A stretch of 64,000 nt of DNA from Variovorax brevis (GCF_030317105.1 NZ_JASZYG010000003.1:1-64000), one strand, 5' to 3'; shown: positions 53,890-62,932, numbered from the stretch's first letter. Made by a program: numbers and translations. Notes: a model not told the origin generated them from the sequence alone.

Positions 53890-54447
53890 TCAAGGCAAGA
53901 GGGCCTTGTCATTGACAAGCCCGGTCAACAGCTTCAACTGCCGGCTCTGCATTTCCAGCAACTCCTTCCACTGGGTTTCGCGCAGCTGGTCCAACTTTTC
54001 GTGCAGCAGCATGATCTCCAGTTCGGCCTTGAGGTTCACCTCGTAGTCGTGCTCCGCGGTGATGCGGTCCTTTTCAGATTGACGGTTTTGAGACATCAGG
54101 ATGATCGGCGCCTGAATGGCCGCCAGCATCGACAGGAACAGATTGAGGAGGATGTACGGATAGGGATCGAAGGTGGTCCCGCGCTGCGCGAGCAGGACGG
54201 CGTTGAGCACGACCCACAACAGCATGGTGGCGGCGAAGAGGCCGACGAAGCCCCAGGAGCCCCCGAAGGACGCGACCGCATCTGCGGCGCGCTGACCGGC
54301 TGTCTGCCGCGTGTCGAGATCGCGTGCGAGGTTGCGCGCCACGTGGGTTCGCTCGGCGACGTGCTGCGCGACTCTCTTTGCGCGTTCGTCCAGGTCGTCA
54401 TAGGACGTGCCCAGAAGCCTGGATGCAATTTCGGCGGCGCCACGCAT
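53890..54447 (-). CDS. DUF1003 membrane protein
   Basis: A 185-residue protein with two membrane segments (GFVGLFAATMLLWVVLNAVL and LLNLFLSMLAAIQAPIILM) joined by the short conserved loop FDPYPYI. A coiled-coil-like tail (NLKAELEIMLLHEKLDQLRE) follows. This is the DUF1003 pattern; function is unknown. The start is 54447. A small histidine kinase gene follows after 19 bp, and palindrome copy 5 lies upstream, so both genes probably belong to the same regulon. Confidence 0.85.
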   Translation of the reverse strand: MRGAAEIASRLLGTSYDDLDERAKRVAQHVAERTHVARNLARDLDTRQTAGQRAADAVASFGGSWGFVGLFAATMLLWVVLNAVLLAQRGTTFDPYPYILLNLFLSMLAAIQAPIILMSQNRQSEKDRITAEHDYEVNLKAELEIMLLHEKLDQLRETQWKELLEMQSRQLKLLTGLVNDKALLP

Positions 54448-54576
54448 ATCGTTCCCACATTTCCATGAGCCGCTGCGACTGCCCGTATGAATGCAACAGG
54501 CGTTGGGCACGCCAGCGCATCACATCAGGCAGTAGCGCAGCAATTGAACACTGTGTGCTGCCTTTGGCCACAAGTC

Positions 54577-54592
54577 TGTGCGTTACCGTACA
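54577..54592. promoter_or_regulatory. Recurrent palindrome, copy 5 (DUF1003 unit)
   Basis: TGTGCG-TTAC-CGTACA flanked by GTC on the left and GAC on the right, extending the dyad. Centre about 138 bp before the DUF1003 start. Confidence 0.65.
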
Positions 54593-54635
54593 GACCCCGC
54601 CATGTCCTGAAATGCTGTCCCGATCGTTCGGCTGG

Positions 54636-56429
54636 CTAGAACTGGGCGTCGGTCAAACCCAGCGTGGTGGGCGACCCGTGCAGCACCGCATCGCGAAGCG
54701 CGGTGGCCCCGGTGAGAACGTGCAGTGCATAGTGGTGCGCCGTGATCCGCTTGGCATTCAGGAAATCGGCATCCGCGTCGCCGAGCGCCAGGCGCCGGGT
54801 TGCGGTTTGCGCTGCCCGCGCCATCAGCCAGCCGGCCATCACCGTGCCGCAAAGCCGCAGATACGGCACTGCCCCAGCCGCGGCGTCGCGCGGTGATGCG
54901 GCCAGCAGCCAGTCGCTGGCTTCGGTGAGGGCACGCAGCCCGTCGCCGACCGCCTGCGCGAGGCCCGCGAGCGTCGCGTCATTGGCTGCACCTGGCGCAC
55001 GAAGCGATTCGACGTCGGCTTGCATCATCGCGATCAGCTCCTTCATCGCCGCGCCGCCATCGCGCGTCAGTTTGCGCCCGATCAGGTCGTTGGCCTGGAT
55101 GCCCGTCGTACCTTCGTAGATGGTGGTGATGCGCGCATCGCGCATGTGCTGCGAGGCGCCGGTCTCTTCAATGAATCCCATGCCGCCGTGGATCTGCACG
55201 CCGTCCGACGTGATGCCCAGCGCATTGTCGGTGCACCAGCCCTTGACGATGGGGATCAGCAGATCGACGAGCGTCTGTGCCTCCTGCCGCACCGCAGGGT
55301 CTTCGTGGCCGTGGGCACGGTCCATCTGGCCGGCCGTGTAGTAGGCCAGCGCGCGCATCGCCTCGACGCGCGACTTCATGTCCATCAGCATGCGGCGCAC
55401 GTCCGGGTGGCCGATGATGGTCGCGCTGGCAGCGCCGTCGCGTCCCAGCGTCTTGCCCTGCACGCGGTCGAGCGCGAACTGGCGGGCCTTCTGGTAGGCG
55501 CGGTCGGAGATGGCCACGCCTTCGAGGCCCACGTTCAGCCGCGCGTGGTTCATCATCGTGAACATGCACGCGAGTCCCTTGTTCGGCTCGCCGACAAGCC
55601 AGCCGATCGCGCCCGGACCCTCGCCGAACGACATGACGGCCGTGGCACTGCCGTGGATGCCGATCTTGTGTTCGATCGAGGCGCACACGAGGTCGTTGCG
55701 CTCACCGAGCGACCCGTCGGCATTCACGAGGAACTTGGGGCAGACGAACAACGAGATGCCCTTCACGCCCGGCGGTGCATCGGGCAGGCGCGCCAGCACC
55801 AGGTGGATGATGTTCTCGGCCATGTCGTGCTCGCCCCAGGTGATGAAGATCTTCGTGCCGCTGATGCGGTAGTGGTCTCCATCCGGAATCGCCTTGGTGC
55901 GAATGGCTGCGAGGTCGGAACCGGCCTGCGGCTCGGTGATGTTCATGGTGCCCGTCCAGCGCCCTTCGATCATCGCGGGCAGGTAGCGCTGCCTCAGTTC
56001 CTCGCTGCCGTGGTGCGTGATGGCCTCCACGGCGCCGAGCGTGAGCATCTGGCACAGCGAGAACGCCATGTTCGACGCCTTCCACATCTCGAGCACCGCC
56101 GTCGACACCAGCGTAGGCATGCCTTGCCCGCCGAATTCGGTGCCGGAGGGCATGCCGTTCCATCCGCTCTCGCAAAAGCCGGTGTAAGCGTGCCTGAAGC
56201 CGTCAGCGGTGGTCACGACGCCGTTGTTCCATTGGCAGCCCTGGGTGTCGCCTTGGGCATTGATGGGCGCCAGCACGTCGCTCGCAAATCGCGACGCTTC
56301 CTCAAGGATTGCCTCGACCAGGTCGCCGGTGACTTCCTCGTTGCCAACCTGGGCGAGCACCGCGTCCAGGCCGCCGTGCTCTTTCATGGCAAAGAGCATT
56401 TCATGAATCGGGGGCGAATAGAAGTTCAT
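54636..56429 (-). CDS. Acyl-CoA dehydrogenase (long form)
   Basis: A 597-residue flavoprotein. Conserved parts are GTMNITEPQAGSDLAAI, YRISGTKIFITWGEHD, GVQIHGGMGFIEETGASQH and RDARITTIYEGTTGIQANDL, then the C-terminal extension. It oxidises acyl-CoA and feeds ETF. The ATG MNFYSPPIHEMLFAM is the usual family start. It lies 7 bp after the acyl-CoA ligase gene, so activation and first oxidation of an imported acid are co-expressed. The remnant at 46981-47104 resembles its C-terminus. Confidence 0.92.
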   Translation of the reverse strand: MNFYSPPIHEMLFAMKEHGGLDAVLAQVGNEEVTGDLVEAILEEASRFASDVLAPINAQGDTQGCQWNNGVVTTADGFRHAYTGFCESGWNGMPSGTEFGGQGMPTLVSTAVLEMWKASNMAFSLCQMLTLGAVEAITHHGSEELRQRYLPAMIEGRWTGTMNITEPQAGSDLAAIRTKAIPDGDHYRISGTKIFITWGEHDMAENIIHLVLARLPDAPPGVKGISLFVCPKFLVNADGSLGERNDLVCASIEHKIGIHGSATAVMSFGEGPGAIGWLVGEPNKGLACMFTMMNHARLNVGLEGVAISDRAYQKARQFALDRVQGKTLGRDGAASATIIGHPDVRRMLMDMKSRVEAMRALAYYTAGQMDRAHGHEDPAVRQEAQTLVDLLIPIVKGWCTDNALGITSDGVQIHGGMGFIEETGASQHMRDARITTIYEGTTGIQANDLIGRKLTRDGGAAMKELIAMMQADVESLRAPGAANDATLAGLAQAVGDGLRALTEASDWLLAASPRDAAAGAVPYLRLCGTVMAGWLMARAAQTATRRLALGDADADFLNAKRITAHHYALHVLTGATALRDAVLHGSPTTLGLTDAQF

Positions 56430-56436
56430 GGCGTGC

Positions 56437-58116
56437 TCATTCGATGGCAGCGGTCGAATGCAGTTGCTCGCGCAACACGAACTTCTGGATCTTGCCAGTG
56501 GAGGTCTTGGGCAACACACCGAAGATGACCTGCTTGGGAACCTTGAATCGCGCCATCTCCGAACGGCAATGCGCGATGATCTCTGCCTCCGTCACCGTTG
56601 CGCCCTCGCGCAGTTCGACGAAGGCCGCGGCCACCTCGCCCCACTTTTCATCCGGCTTGGCCACGACGGCGGCGGCGAGCACCGAGGCATGGCGGTACAG
56701 CACCTCCTCGACCTCGACGCTCGAAATGTTCTCGCCGCCGGAGATGATCACGTCCTTGCTGCGATCCTTGATCTTGACGTAGCCGTCGGACTGCGTCACG
56801 CCCAGGTCGCCGGTGTGGAACCAGCCGCCCGCAAACGCCTCCTCGGTTGCCTGCGCGTTCTTCAGGTAGCCCTTCATCACGAGGTTGCCGCGAAAGAAGA
56901 TCTCGCCGATGGTCTCGCCGTCGGCCGGCACTGGCTCCATCGTGTCGGGGGTGAGCACGGCAATCGCCTCCTGCATCGGATAGGCCACGCCCTGGCGCGC
57001 GTTGAGGCGGGCGCGTTCGCCAACCGGCAGCGCAGCCCACTCCACTTGCTGGGCGCATACCGCCGCCGGGCCGTAGACCTCGGTCAGCCCGTAGACGTGA
57101 GTGATGGCGATCCCCATCTGCTCGCAGCCTTCGATGATGGCGGCGGGCGGCGCCGACCCCGCGATCAGTCCCTTGACAGCGTGACCGATCCCGGCGCGCT
57201 GCGCTTGCGGCGCATTGATCAGCATGCCGTAGACAATGGGCGCGCCACACAGGTGCGTGACCTTGTGCTCGCGGATCAGGTCGAAGACCACAGCGGGCTC
57301 GAACTTGCGCAGGCAGACGCTGGCGCCGGACTGCAACGCCAGGGTCCACGGGAAACACCAGCCGTTGCAATGGAACATTGGCAGCGTCCAGAGATAGACG
57401 GGGTGGCGCGGCATCTCCCAGGTCACGACGTTTGACACCGCATTGAGATAGGCGCCACGGTGATGCGTCACGACTCCCTTGGGATTGCCGGTGGTGCCGG
57501 AGGTGTAGTTCAAGGCGATGGCATTCCACTCGTCGGACGGCAGCTTCCAGCGAAAGTCCGGGTCGCCATGCGAAAGGAAGGACTCGTACGAAACATCGCC
57601 GAGACTCTTGCCGGCCGGGGCGTTCTCATCGTCGACCTCGATCACGAACGGCCGCCTGTCGCCAACCATTGCGAGAGCTTGCTCGATCACGCCGGCGAAC
57701 TCGCGGTCAGTGAGCAGCACCCTGGCCTCGCCATGCTGGAGCATGAAGGCGATCGCCTCGGCATCGAGCCGTGTGTTGAGCGTGTTGAGCACGGCGCCCG
57801 TCATGGGCACGCCGAAGTGGGCCTCGAACATCGCCGGCACGTTGGGCAGCATCACCGCCACGGTGTCGCCGGCTCCAATGCCACGCTGCACCAGCGCGCT
57901 GGCCAGACGCCGACAACGTGCATACGTGTCGCGCCAGGTTTGCCGTCGCGCGCCATAGATCAACGCGACGCGCTCAGGGTAGACGCTGGCTGATCGCTCG
58001 ATGAAACTCAAGGGCGACAAGGCCACGAAGTTGGCCTCGTTCTTGTCCAGGCCGAATTGGTAGGGGTGATTCGTTGTCAGGTCATCTCCGGGTCTTTGCT
58101 GGCTGCGGCTCCGCAC
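56437..58116 (-). CDS. AMP-dependent acyl-CoA synthetase/ligase
   Basis: A 559-residue ANL-superfamily ligase that forms acyl-CoA from acid, ATP and CoA. The phosphate loop is NYTSGTTGNPKGVVTHH. Later motifs are HVYGLTEVYGP, GWFHTGDLGV and the hinge KIKDRSKDVIISGGENI. The conserved lysine lies in the C-terminal KTSTGKIQKF. The start is uncertain: GTG 58116, or an unusual CTG at 58080 just before TTNHPYQFGLDKN, which has a GGAG site. Two palindrome copies lie upstream. Confidence 0.9.
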   Translation of the reverse strand: MRSRSQQRPGDDLTTNHPYQFGLDKNEANFVALSPLSFIERSASVYPERVALIYGARRQTWRDTYARCRRLASALVQRGIGAGDTVAVMLPNVPAMFEAHFGVPMTGAVLNTLNTRLDAEAIAFMLQHGEARVLLTDREFAGVIEQALAMVGDRRPFVIEVDDENAPAGKSLGDVSYESFLSHGDPDFRWKLPSDEWNAIALNYTSGTTGNPKGVVTHHRGAYLNAVSNVVTWEMPRHPVYLWTLPMFHCNGWCFPWTLALQSGASVCLRKFEPAVVFDLIREHKVTHLCGAPIVYGMLINAPQAQRAGIGHAVKGLIAGSAPPAAIIEGCEQMGIAITHVYGLTEVYGPAAVCAQQVEWAALPVGERARLNARQGVAYPMQEAIAVLTPDTMEPVPADGETIGEIFFRGNLVMKGYLKNAQATEEAFAGGWFHTGDLGVTQSDGYVKIKDRSKDVIISGGENISSVEVEEVLYRHASVLAAAVVAKPDEKWGEVAAAFVELREGATVTEAEIIAHCRSEMARFKVPKQVIFGVLPKTSTGKIQKFVLREQLHSTAAIE

Positions 58117-58173
58117 GTACGGCGCCGCTCGCGTGGCCCTGCAGCCAGGATAGGCTGATCACCTCCGGTGGTC

Positions 58174-58189
58174 TGTGCGCTGGCACACG
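58174..58189. promoter_or_regulatory. Recurrent palindrome, copy 6 (acyl-CoA ligase)
   Basis: TGTGCG-CTGG-CACACG preceded by GGTC. Centre about 65 bp before the GTG at 58116 of the acyl-CoA ligase gene. Confidence 0.6.
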
Positions 58190-58202
58190 ATGGGCAGGTA
58201 TG

Positions 58203-58218
58203 GGTGCGTCAGCGTACA
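58203..58218. promoter_or_regulatory. Recurrent palindrome, copy 7 (acyl-CoA ligase)
   Basis: GGTGCG-TCAG-CGTACA followed by GGCC. On the minus strand it reads TGTACG-CTGA-CGCACC. It is 29 bp from copy 6, close to three helical turns. Confidence 0.55.
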
Positions 58219-58265
58219 GGCCGACCCGCGCCTTGCGCGGAAGCCATGCCGCCCGTCTGATCCAG

Positions 58266-59966
58266 CTAGTGCGCCAGCACCATTGCGAAATAGCCAAAAA
58301 CGGTGAGCAAGATTCCGGACACCGCATATGCCACGGGAAAGCCGATCCACGGCACCGAACTGCCAATCTCCTTCGCGGCCTCGCGTGCCGGCCCCGAGTG
58401 GCTACGTGCGCCGGCGACGCCGCCCATGAGGATGGCCGGGTTGATCTTGAACACGTGAAAGCCAACGGCCCAGACGATGAAGGGCGGAATCGTGCAGGCC
58501 ACGAATCCCAGCAGGAAAATCTTGAGGGCTACGCCGCCGCTCAGCTGCGACAGCAGGTTTGCTCCCGCATTGACGCCGACGATGGCCACGAAAAATATCA
58601 GGCCCATGTCCTCCAGGATGTTGCGCGCGGCGTTGGGCGTGTTGCCGAAGAAGCGCACGCGCGACACCAGAGACGACACGATGATGCCCGATACCAGCAG
58701 GCCGCCCGCGTTGCCCAGCCCGACCGATGCGCCGAACGCAGGCACCTGGATGAGTCCGATCAGGAAGCCCAGGATCATGCCGAGCGACAGGGTGAGCAGG
58801 TCCGTCGCGGTACTGGGTCGCGCGGCCTTGCCCAGGATCGCCACGGCCTTGTCGATCGCGCTGCGCAGGCCGACCAGATGCAAGACGTCGAAACGCTGCA
58901 GGCGGGTTTCCAGACCAACGGGCAGCGGCGCACCGCCGCGGTCGATGCCGGTCAGCTGAACCTGGCCGGCGATTGCCGATGAACTGAATTCCCTGAGCAC
59001 ACGCCCGATCGCACTGCGATGGGTGACCACGATCTCAGCCTGGTCGAGCGGGATGTTCAATGCGCGTGCATCCGGCATCTCCGGCCCGATCAAACCCATG
59101 TGGTCGGTCAGTGCCGCGAGGCTGCCGCCCAATGCGATCACGTCTCCGCGCTGGAGCATCAGCGTTGGATCCGCACCGAGAAGTTGCTTGCCGCGCTCGA
59201 TGTTCTCGATCTGGTATTGAGCGAAGCGTTCGCGAAACTGCGCGATGGTCTTGCCGAAGAACTCCGGATTGTCGAGCCGGTAGGCGCGCAGGTCGAATGG
59301 CCGGTAGCCGCTCAAACCGGCGTCATCCAGGTTCGGCACGCCGTGCGCCTGCTCATAGGTGTGCGCCGCCTCGCGCGCATCCACGTGCCACCAGCGCGGA
59401 AGATACTTGCAGATCAGGATGATGCCGACCGTGCCCCAGATGTAGGTGATGCCGTACGAAAGCGCAATCATCGCGGTCGCTGCGGCCTGCGAGGAGCCGG
59501 CCGGCACCGCAACGACGCCGGAGGTGATCGCCTGTTCGGCTGATCCGATCGCCGCCGACATGGTCTGGGAGCCCGCAAGGATGCCGCCCGCGGCGCCTAC
59601 AGGCAAGTCAAGCAAGCGCGCTCCGATCACGACGATGCCCAGGCCCAGGAATGACGACAGGATGGCCAGGAAAGTGAACTTCAGGCCATCGCCGCTGAGG
59701 CTGTTGATGAAGGACGGCCCCACGCGCAAGCCGACGCCATACATGAAGAGGTAGTAGAAGAGACTCTTGGTGAAACTGTCCAGTTCGAAATGCTGCCCGT
59801 AGGCTGCGCCCCATGTCGCGATCGCACAGCCGATGACGATGGCCGATGCGACGGGACCGAGGCCATAGCCTTTCACGGTCCATCGGCCCGTCCAGACCGA
59901 CAGGCCGACCACGAGGAACAGCAGGATGAACGGGTTCGCTTTGAGAAAGGCCAGGAATTCGACCAT
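58266..59966 (-). CDS. AspT/YidE-type membrane exchanger
   Basis: A 566-residue transporter of the aspartate:alanine exchanger family. Two membrane blocks (about residues 1-185 and 400-566) flank a cytoplasmic part with two RCK-C-like domains. Signatures are YGVGLRVGPSFINSL, SQTMSAAIGSAEQAIT and the repeat GNAGGLLVSGIIVSSLVSR. Its start lies 18 bp after the glutamate decarboxylase stop. In AspT systems exchange of amino acid for its decarboxylation product yields proton-motive force, so glutamate/GABA exchange is plausible here but unproven. Confidence 0.85.
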   Translation of the reverse strand: MVEFLAFLKANPFILLFLVVGLSVWTGRWTVKGYGLGPVASAIVIGCAIATWGAAYGQHFELDSFTKSLFYYLFMYGVGLRVGPSFINSLSGDGLKFTFLAILSSFLGLGIVVIGARLLDLPVGAAGGILAGSQTMSAAIGSAEQAITSGVVAVPAGSSQAAATAMIALSYGITYIWGTVGIILICKYLPRWWHVDAREAAHTYEQAHGVPNLDDAGLSGYRPFDLRAYRLDNPEFFGKTIAQFRERFAQYQIENIERGKQLLGADPTLMLQRGDVIALGGSLAALTDHMGLIGPEMPDARALNIPLDQAEIVVTHRSAIGRVLREFSSSAIAGQVQLTGIDRGGAPLPVGLETRLQRFDVLHLVGLRSAIDKAVAILGKAARPSTATDLLTLSLGMILGFLIGLIQVPAFGASVGLGNAGGLLVSGIIVSSLVSRVRFFGNTPNAARNILEDMGLIFFVAIVGVNAGANLLSQLSGGVALKIFLLGFVACTIPPFIVWAVGFHVFKINPAILMGGVAGARSHSGPAREAAKEIGSSVPWIGFPVAYAVSGILLTVFGYFAMVLAH

Positions 59967-59984
59967 CGGGCGCCACGCAAAAGC

Positions 59985-61460
59985 TCAGTGAACCGGCAGT
60001 GCGCGCGGCACCGCATCGCCGATCGGCAAGAGCACCGGCGCCAGGGGAATGCCATCGGCTTGCGCGTCGCCCGTGGCGCCATGGCTGAAGGTCGGGCCTG
60101 CGCTCGAATGACGCACCGGGTTGGCCTTCAGATAGTCGACGCCGCGCCGCAGGTCTTCAAGCAGCAGCGCAATCAGGTCACGGCTGACGCCATGGCGAAT
60201 CAGGACGCGCTGCACCACCACGTGTTGGCGGTCTGACGGCAAGGGATAGGACGCGATCTGCCATCCCCGGATGCGCACGCGTTCGGAAAGATCATAGAGC
60301 GTGAAGCCATGCTCCACGCCCTCCCTGAGCCGATAGCAGACCGCGGGCAGCCCGCCCTCTCCGTCGTACACCAGGTCGAACGACTCCATCTTGGCAATCG
60401 CCTGCGCAAGCCACTTTCCGGTGTCGACGCAGGCCTGCTGGATGCGCCGGTAACCGTCGCGTCCAAGTCGAAGGAAGTTGTAGTACTGCGCGATGATTTC
60501 GCCCCCGGGACGACTGAAGTTCAGCGCGAACGTCGCCATGTTGCCGCCCAGATAGTCCACGTAGAAGATCAGCTCTTGCGGAAGATCGGCCTTCGAGCGC
60601 CAGATCACCCAGCCCACGCCGAGCGGCGCCAATCCGTACTTGTGGCCCGATGCGTTGATGGACTTGACGCGTTCGATGCAGAAGTCCCATTCGATCTCCT
60701 GCTGGATGAACGGTGCCACGAAGCCGCCGCTCGCCGCATCGACGTGGATCGGAATGTCGAGTCCGAGATCGCGTTCCATTTCGTCGAGTGCCTGGGCGAG
60801 CGCGGCGACAGGCTCATAGATGCCGGTGAATGTGACTCCCAGCGTTGCGACCACGCCGATCGTGTTTTCGTCGCAGTATTGCCTCAGGTCGGCCGGCTCC
60901 AGCCCGAGCGCGTTGCCGCGCAATGGCACTTCGCGGATCTCGACATCGAAGTAGCGTGCGAACTTCTTCCAGCAGATCTGCACCGGCCCGCAAACGAAAT
61001 TTGGCTTGTCGGTGGGCAGCCCGGCGGCTTCGCGAAGCTTCTTCCACCGCCACTTGAGCGCCAGGCCGCCGAGCATTGCAGCCTCGCTGGACCCCGTTGT
61101 CGAGCAGCCCAGCGTGTCCCACGACTTGGGGGCATGCCAGAGGTCGGCAATGATGTGCACGCAACGGTTTTCCAGCTCGGCCGTTTGCGGGTACTCGTCC
61201 TTGTCGATCATGTTCTTGTCAAGCGCCTCGGCCATGAGCTTCTGCACCTCGGGCTCCACCCAGGTCGTGCAGAAGGTCGCCAGGTTTTGCCGCGAATTGC
61301 CGTCGAGCAGCAACTCGTCACGAACAAGGTTGTAGGCGGCCGCGGCCGCGGTCGAGTGATCGGGCAGGCGGTACTTGGGCAAGCGCCGCTCTGAAGCGCC
61401 GCTGGTGTATACGTCCTCGATGGACTGATCGCGTGCTTCGATGGTTTGATGCAATGCCAC
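59985..61460 (-). CDS. gadB: Glutamate decarboxylase
   Basis: A 491-residue PLP enzyme that turns glutamate into GABA, using a proton. PLP-lysine is in SINASGHKYGLAPLGVGW. Other family stretches are HVDAASGGFVAPFIQ, CSTTGSSEAAMLGGLALKW and FSRPGGEIIAQYYNFLRLG. The GTG at 61460 (VALHQTIEARDQS) is favoured because GAD proteins begin with a similar short N-terminus. Longer in-frame starts at 61520 or 61550 would run into the palindrome. It is followed after 18 bp by an AspT-type exchanger, forming a likely acid-resistance or energy module. Confidence 0.9.
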   Translation of the reverse strand: MALHQTIEARDQSIEDVYTSGASERRLPKYRLPDHSTAAAAAYNLVRDELLLDGNSRQNLATFCTTWVEPEVQKLMAEALDKNMIDKDEYPQTAELENRCVHIIADLWHAPKSWDTLGCSTTGSSEAAMLGGLALKWRWKKLREAAGLPTDKPNFVCGPVQICWKKFARYFDVEIREVPLRGNALGLEPADLRQYCDENTIGVVATLGVTFTGIYEPVAALAQALDEMERDLGLDIPIHVDAASGGFVAPFIQQEIEWDFCIERVKSINASGHKYGLAPLGVGWVIWRSKADLPQELIFYVDYLGGNMATFALNFSRPGGEIIAQYYNFLRLGRDGYRRIQQACVDTGKWLAQAIAKMESFDLVYDGEGGLPAVCYRLREGVEHGFTLYDLSERVRIRGWQIASYPLPSDRQHVVVQRVLIRHGVSRDLIALLLEDLRRGVDYLKANPVRHSSAGPTFSHGATGDAQADGIPLAPVLLPIGDAVPRALPVH

Positions 61461-61526
61461 GGCAGTGTCCGTTCTGGTTTGAATGCGGTCGGTGAGATCA
61501 GTGTGCGCCGGCCTGGTCATTCGCTC

Positions 61527-61542
61527 CGTGCGCTGGCGAACA
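61527..61542. promoter_or_regulatory. Recurrent palindrome, copy 8 (glutamate decarboxylase)
   Basis: CGTGCG-CTGG-CGAACA, centred about 74 bp before the proposed GTG start at 61460. The distance matches copy 1 to its gene. Confidence 0.6.
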
Positions 61543-61713
61543 TTGCGCATGGGTCCAATTCCAGCCCCCAGGGCGCTGAGCGCCTGAGGCTCGTGCCGCT
61601 GGTTTCCTGTCGCTCGCCGGTGCCTCCAGCTTGTCGATGTGACTTCGTTGTCGATCTTGATCGGAAGCAGGGTGCAGCGAAGTCGCTCGAGCAGTTGGCA
61701 GGGCAGCTTCGAC

Positions 61714-62328
61714 TCAAACCGCGTTGACGGGATGCTGGACTGGGTGCGATCGCAGATCGACGGTGTACAAGACCTGCGTGATGTCGTCCGGGTCGCGCTT
61801 GTGATCCAGGTGCAAGTGTTGCGCGAACTTGCGCATCAGGTTGTTGTCTTCCAGATCGCTCGAATGCATCTTCTCGATGCCGAGCCTTCTTGCGGCTTCG
61901 ATCAGGTGTTGCATCAAGAGCGTTCCAAGGCCTTTTTCTTGCCACGCGTCGCTGACGACCACGGCGAACTCGCAATCATGGCCGTCCGCCTGCGCGCTGA
62001 ACCGGGCGACGCCCACCTCGCGCTGCTGCGTGCCCTCGCCGACCACGGCCACATACGCCATGTCCGTCAACGGGTTGATCGCAGTGAGCTTTTCAAGAAG
62101 CTCCTCGCTGGGCGAGTTCAGGGTTTCCAGAAACCGGAAGCGCCGTGATTGCGGCGACAAGGCCTCGATGAACTTTCGTGCCATCTCGACGTCGTTGGTG
62201 TTGATGGGCCGGATCAGCACGCGATCGCCGCCACGCAGCATCTCGGTCCATGATTCGTTGGAAAGGTCGTTGGCAGCCCGGGTTGCTTTGCTGGCAACCG
62301 GGCCGGGGGATGTTGTTGCGCTGATCAC
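61714..62328 (-). CDS. GNAT-family N-acetyltransferase
   Basis: A 204-residue acetyltransferase. The acetyl-CoA loop is visible as WQEKGLGTLLMQHLIEAARRLG (Q-x-x-G-x-G), preceded by CEFAVVVSDA. An N-terminal RPINTNDVEMARKFIEALSP segment resembles domains of GNAT proteins that acetylate acyl-CoA synthetases, which would fit the neighbouring ligase gene. That link is inference. The GTG at 62328 has a clear AAAGGAAAC site; longer in-frame starts have no homology. Confidence 0.83.
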   Translation of the reverse strand: MISATTSPGPVASKATRAANDLSNESWTEMLRGGDRVLIRPINTNDVEMARKFIEALSPQSRRFRFLETLNSPSEELLEKLTAINPLTDMAYVAVVGEGTQQREVGVARFSAQADGHDCEFAVVVSDAWQEKGLGTLLMQHLIEAARRLGIEKMHSSDLEDNNLMRKFAQHLHLDHKRDPDDITQVLYTVDLRSHPVQHPVNAV

Positions 62329-62437
62329 GGTGTTTCCTTTGAAGCGGGTGTCAATGCGACAGGGGCGCATGACTAATCGTTCTGACCAGCAGGTCGATCG
62401 ATGTGGATGCAACGCACTTGCGCAGGTCAATGTCTCA

Positions 62438-62773
62438 TCACCGGGCGGGAACGACGACAACGGTGTCTCCGCCGGAGCCAGTGTTGCCCTTGGCGCCCGT
62501 GGCACCTGTACTGCCGCGGCTGCCAGCTGCGCCTGGCGCACCGGTGTCGCCGCTCGCGCCCGTCATGCCGGCCCGGCCTTGATCCCCCGTGTCACCCTGC
62601 GCACCGGTGTTGCCGGTGTTGCCTGTATTGCCAGTGTTTCCGGTTGCGCCCTTGGCACCCGTGTAGCCGGTGCTACCCGTGTTGCCCTGATTTCCCTGGG
62701 GACCCATGGGTCCGGTGCACGCGCCCAATGCGAACATCGCAACGAGAAGAGCTGAAGGCATTACGTATTTCAT
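62438..62773 (-). CDS. Small collagen-like lipoprotein
   Basis: A 111-residue protein with a lipoprotein signal (lipobox LGAC, Cys19) followed by an uninterrupted run of 28 Gly-X-Y triplets (residues 21-104), mostly GNT, GDT, GAT and GPQ types, and a short DTVVVVPAR end. It would be anchored in a membrane and could form a triple helix at the cell surface or in the periplasm. There is little proline, as often in bacterial collagens, where Thr and charged residues stabilise the helix. The ATG has an AAAGGA site. Palindrome copy 9 lies 97 bp upstream. Confidence 0.85.
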   Translation of the reverse strand: MKYVMPSALLVAMFALGACTGPMGPQGNQGNTGSTGYTGAKGATGNTGNTGNTGNTGAQGDTGDQGRAGMTGASGDTGAPGAAGSRGSTGATGAKGNTGSGGDTVVVVPAR

Positions 62774-62869
62774 GAGGATTCCTTTGGTTTGGGAACGCAG
62801 TCCGGTGGACGCGTAGCGCACTTTCGGATGTTGCGTGCATCCCGTCTGTTCGGTGTCGCGCATAGCGCG

Positions 62870-62885
62870 TGTTCGCCAGCGAACA
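62870..62885. promoter_or_regulatory. Recurrent palindrome, copy 9 (collagen-like lipoprotein)
   Basis: TGTTCG-CCAG-CGAACA, perfect 6-bp arms; on the minus strand the core reads CTGG as in most copies. Centre about 104 bp before the lipoprotein start and just past the end of the next kinase gene. Confidence 0.6.
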
Positions 62886-62932
62886 GAAGTGGCATCCCCA
62901 TCAACTTCGGGAAAGCGTGGCGCAGGCCTGAG

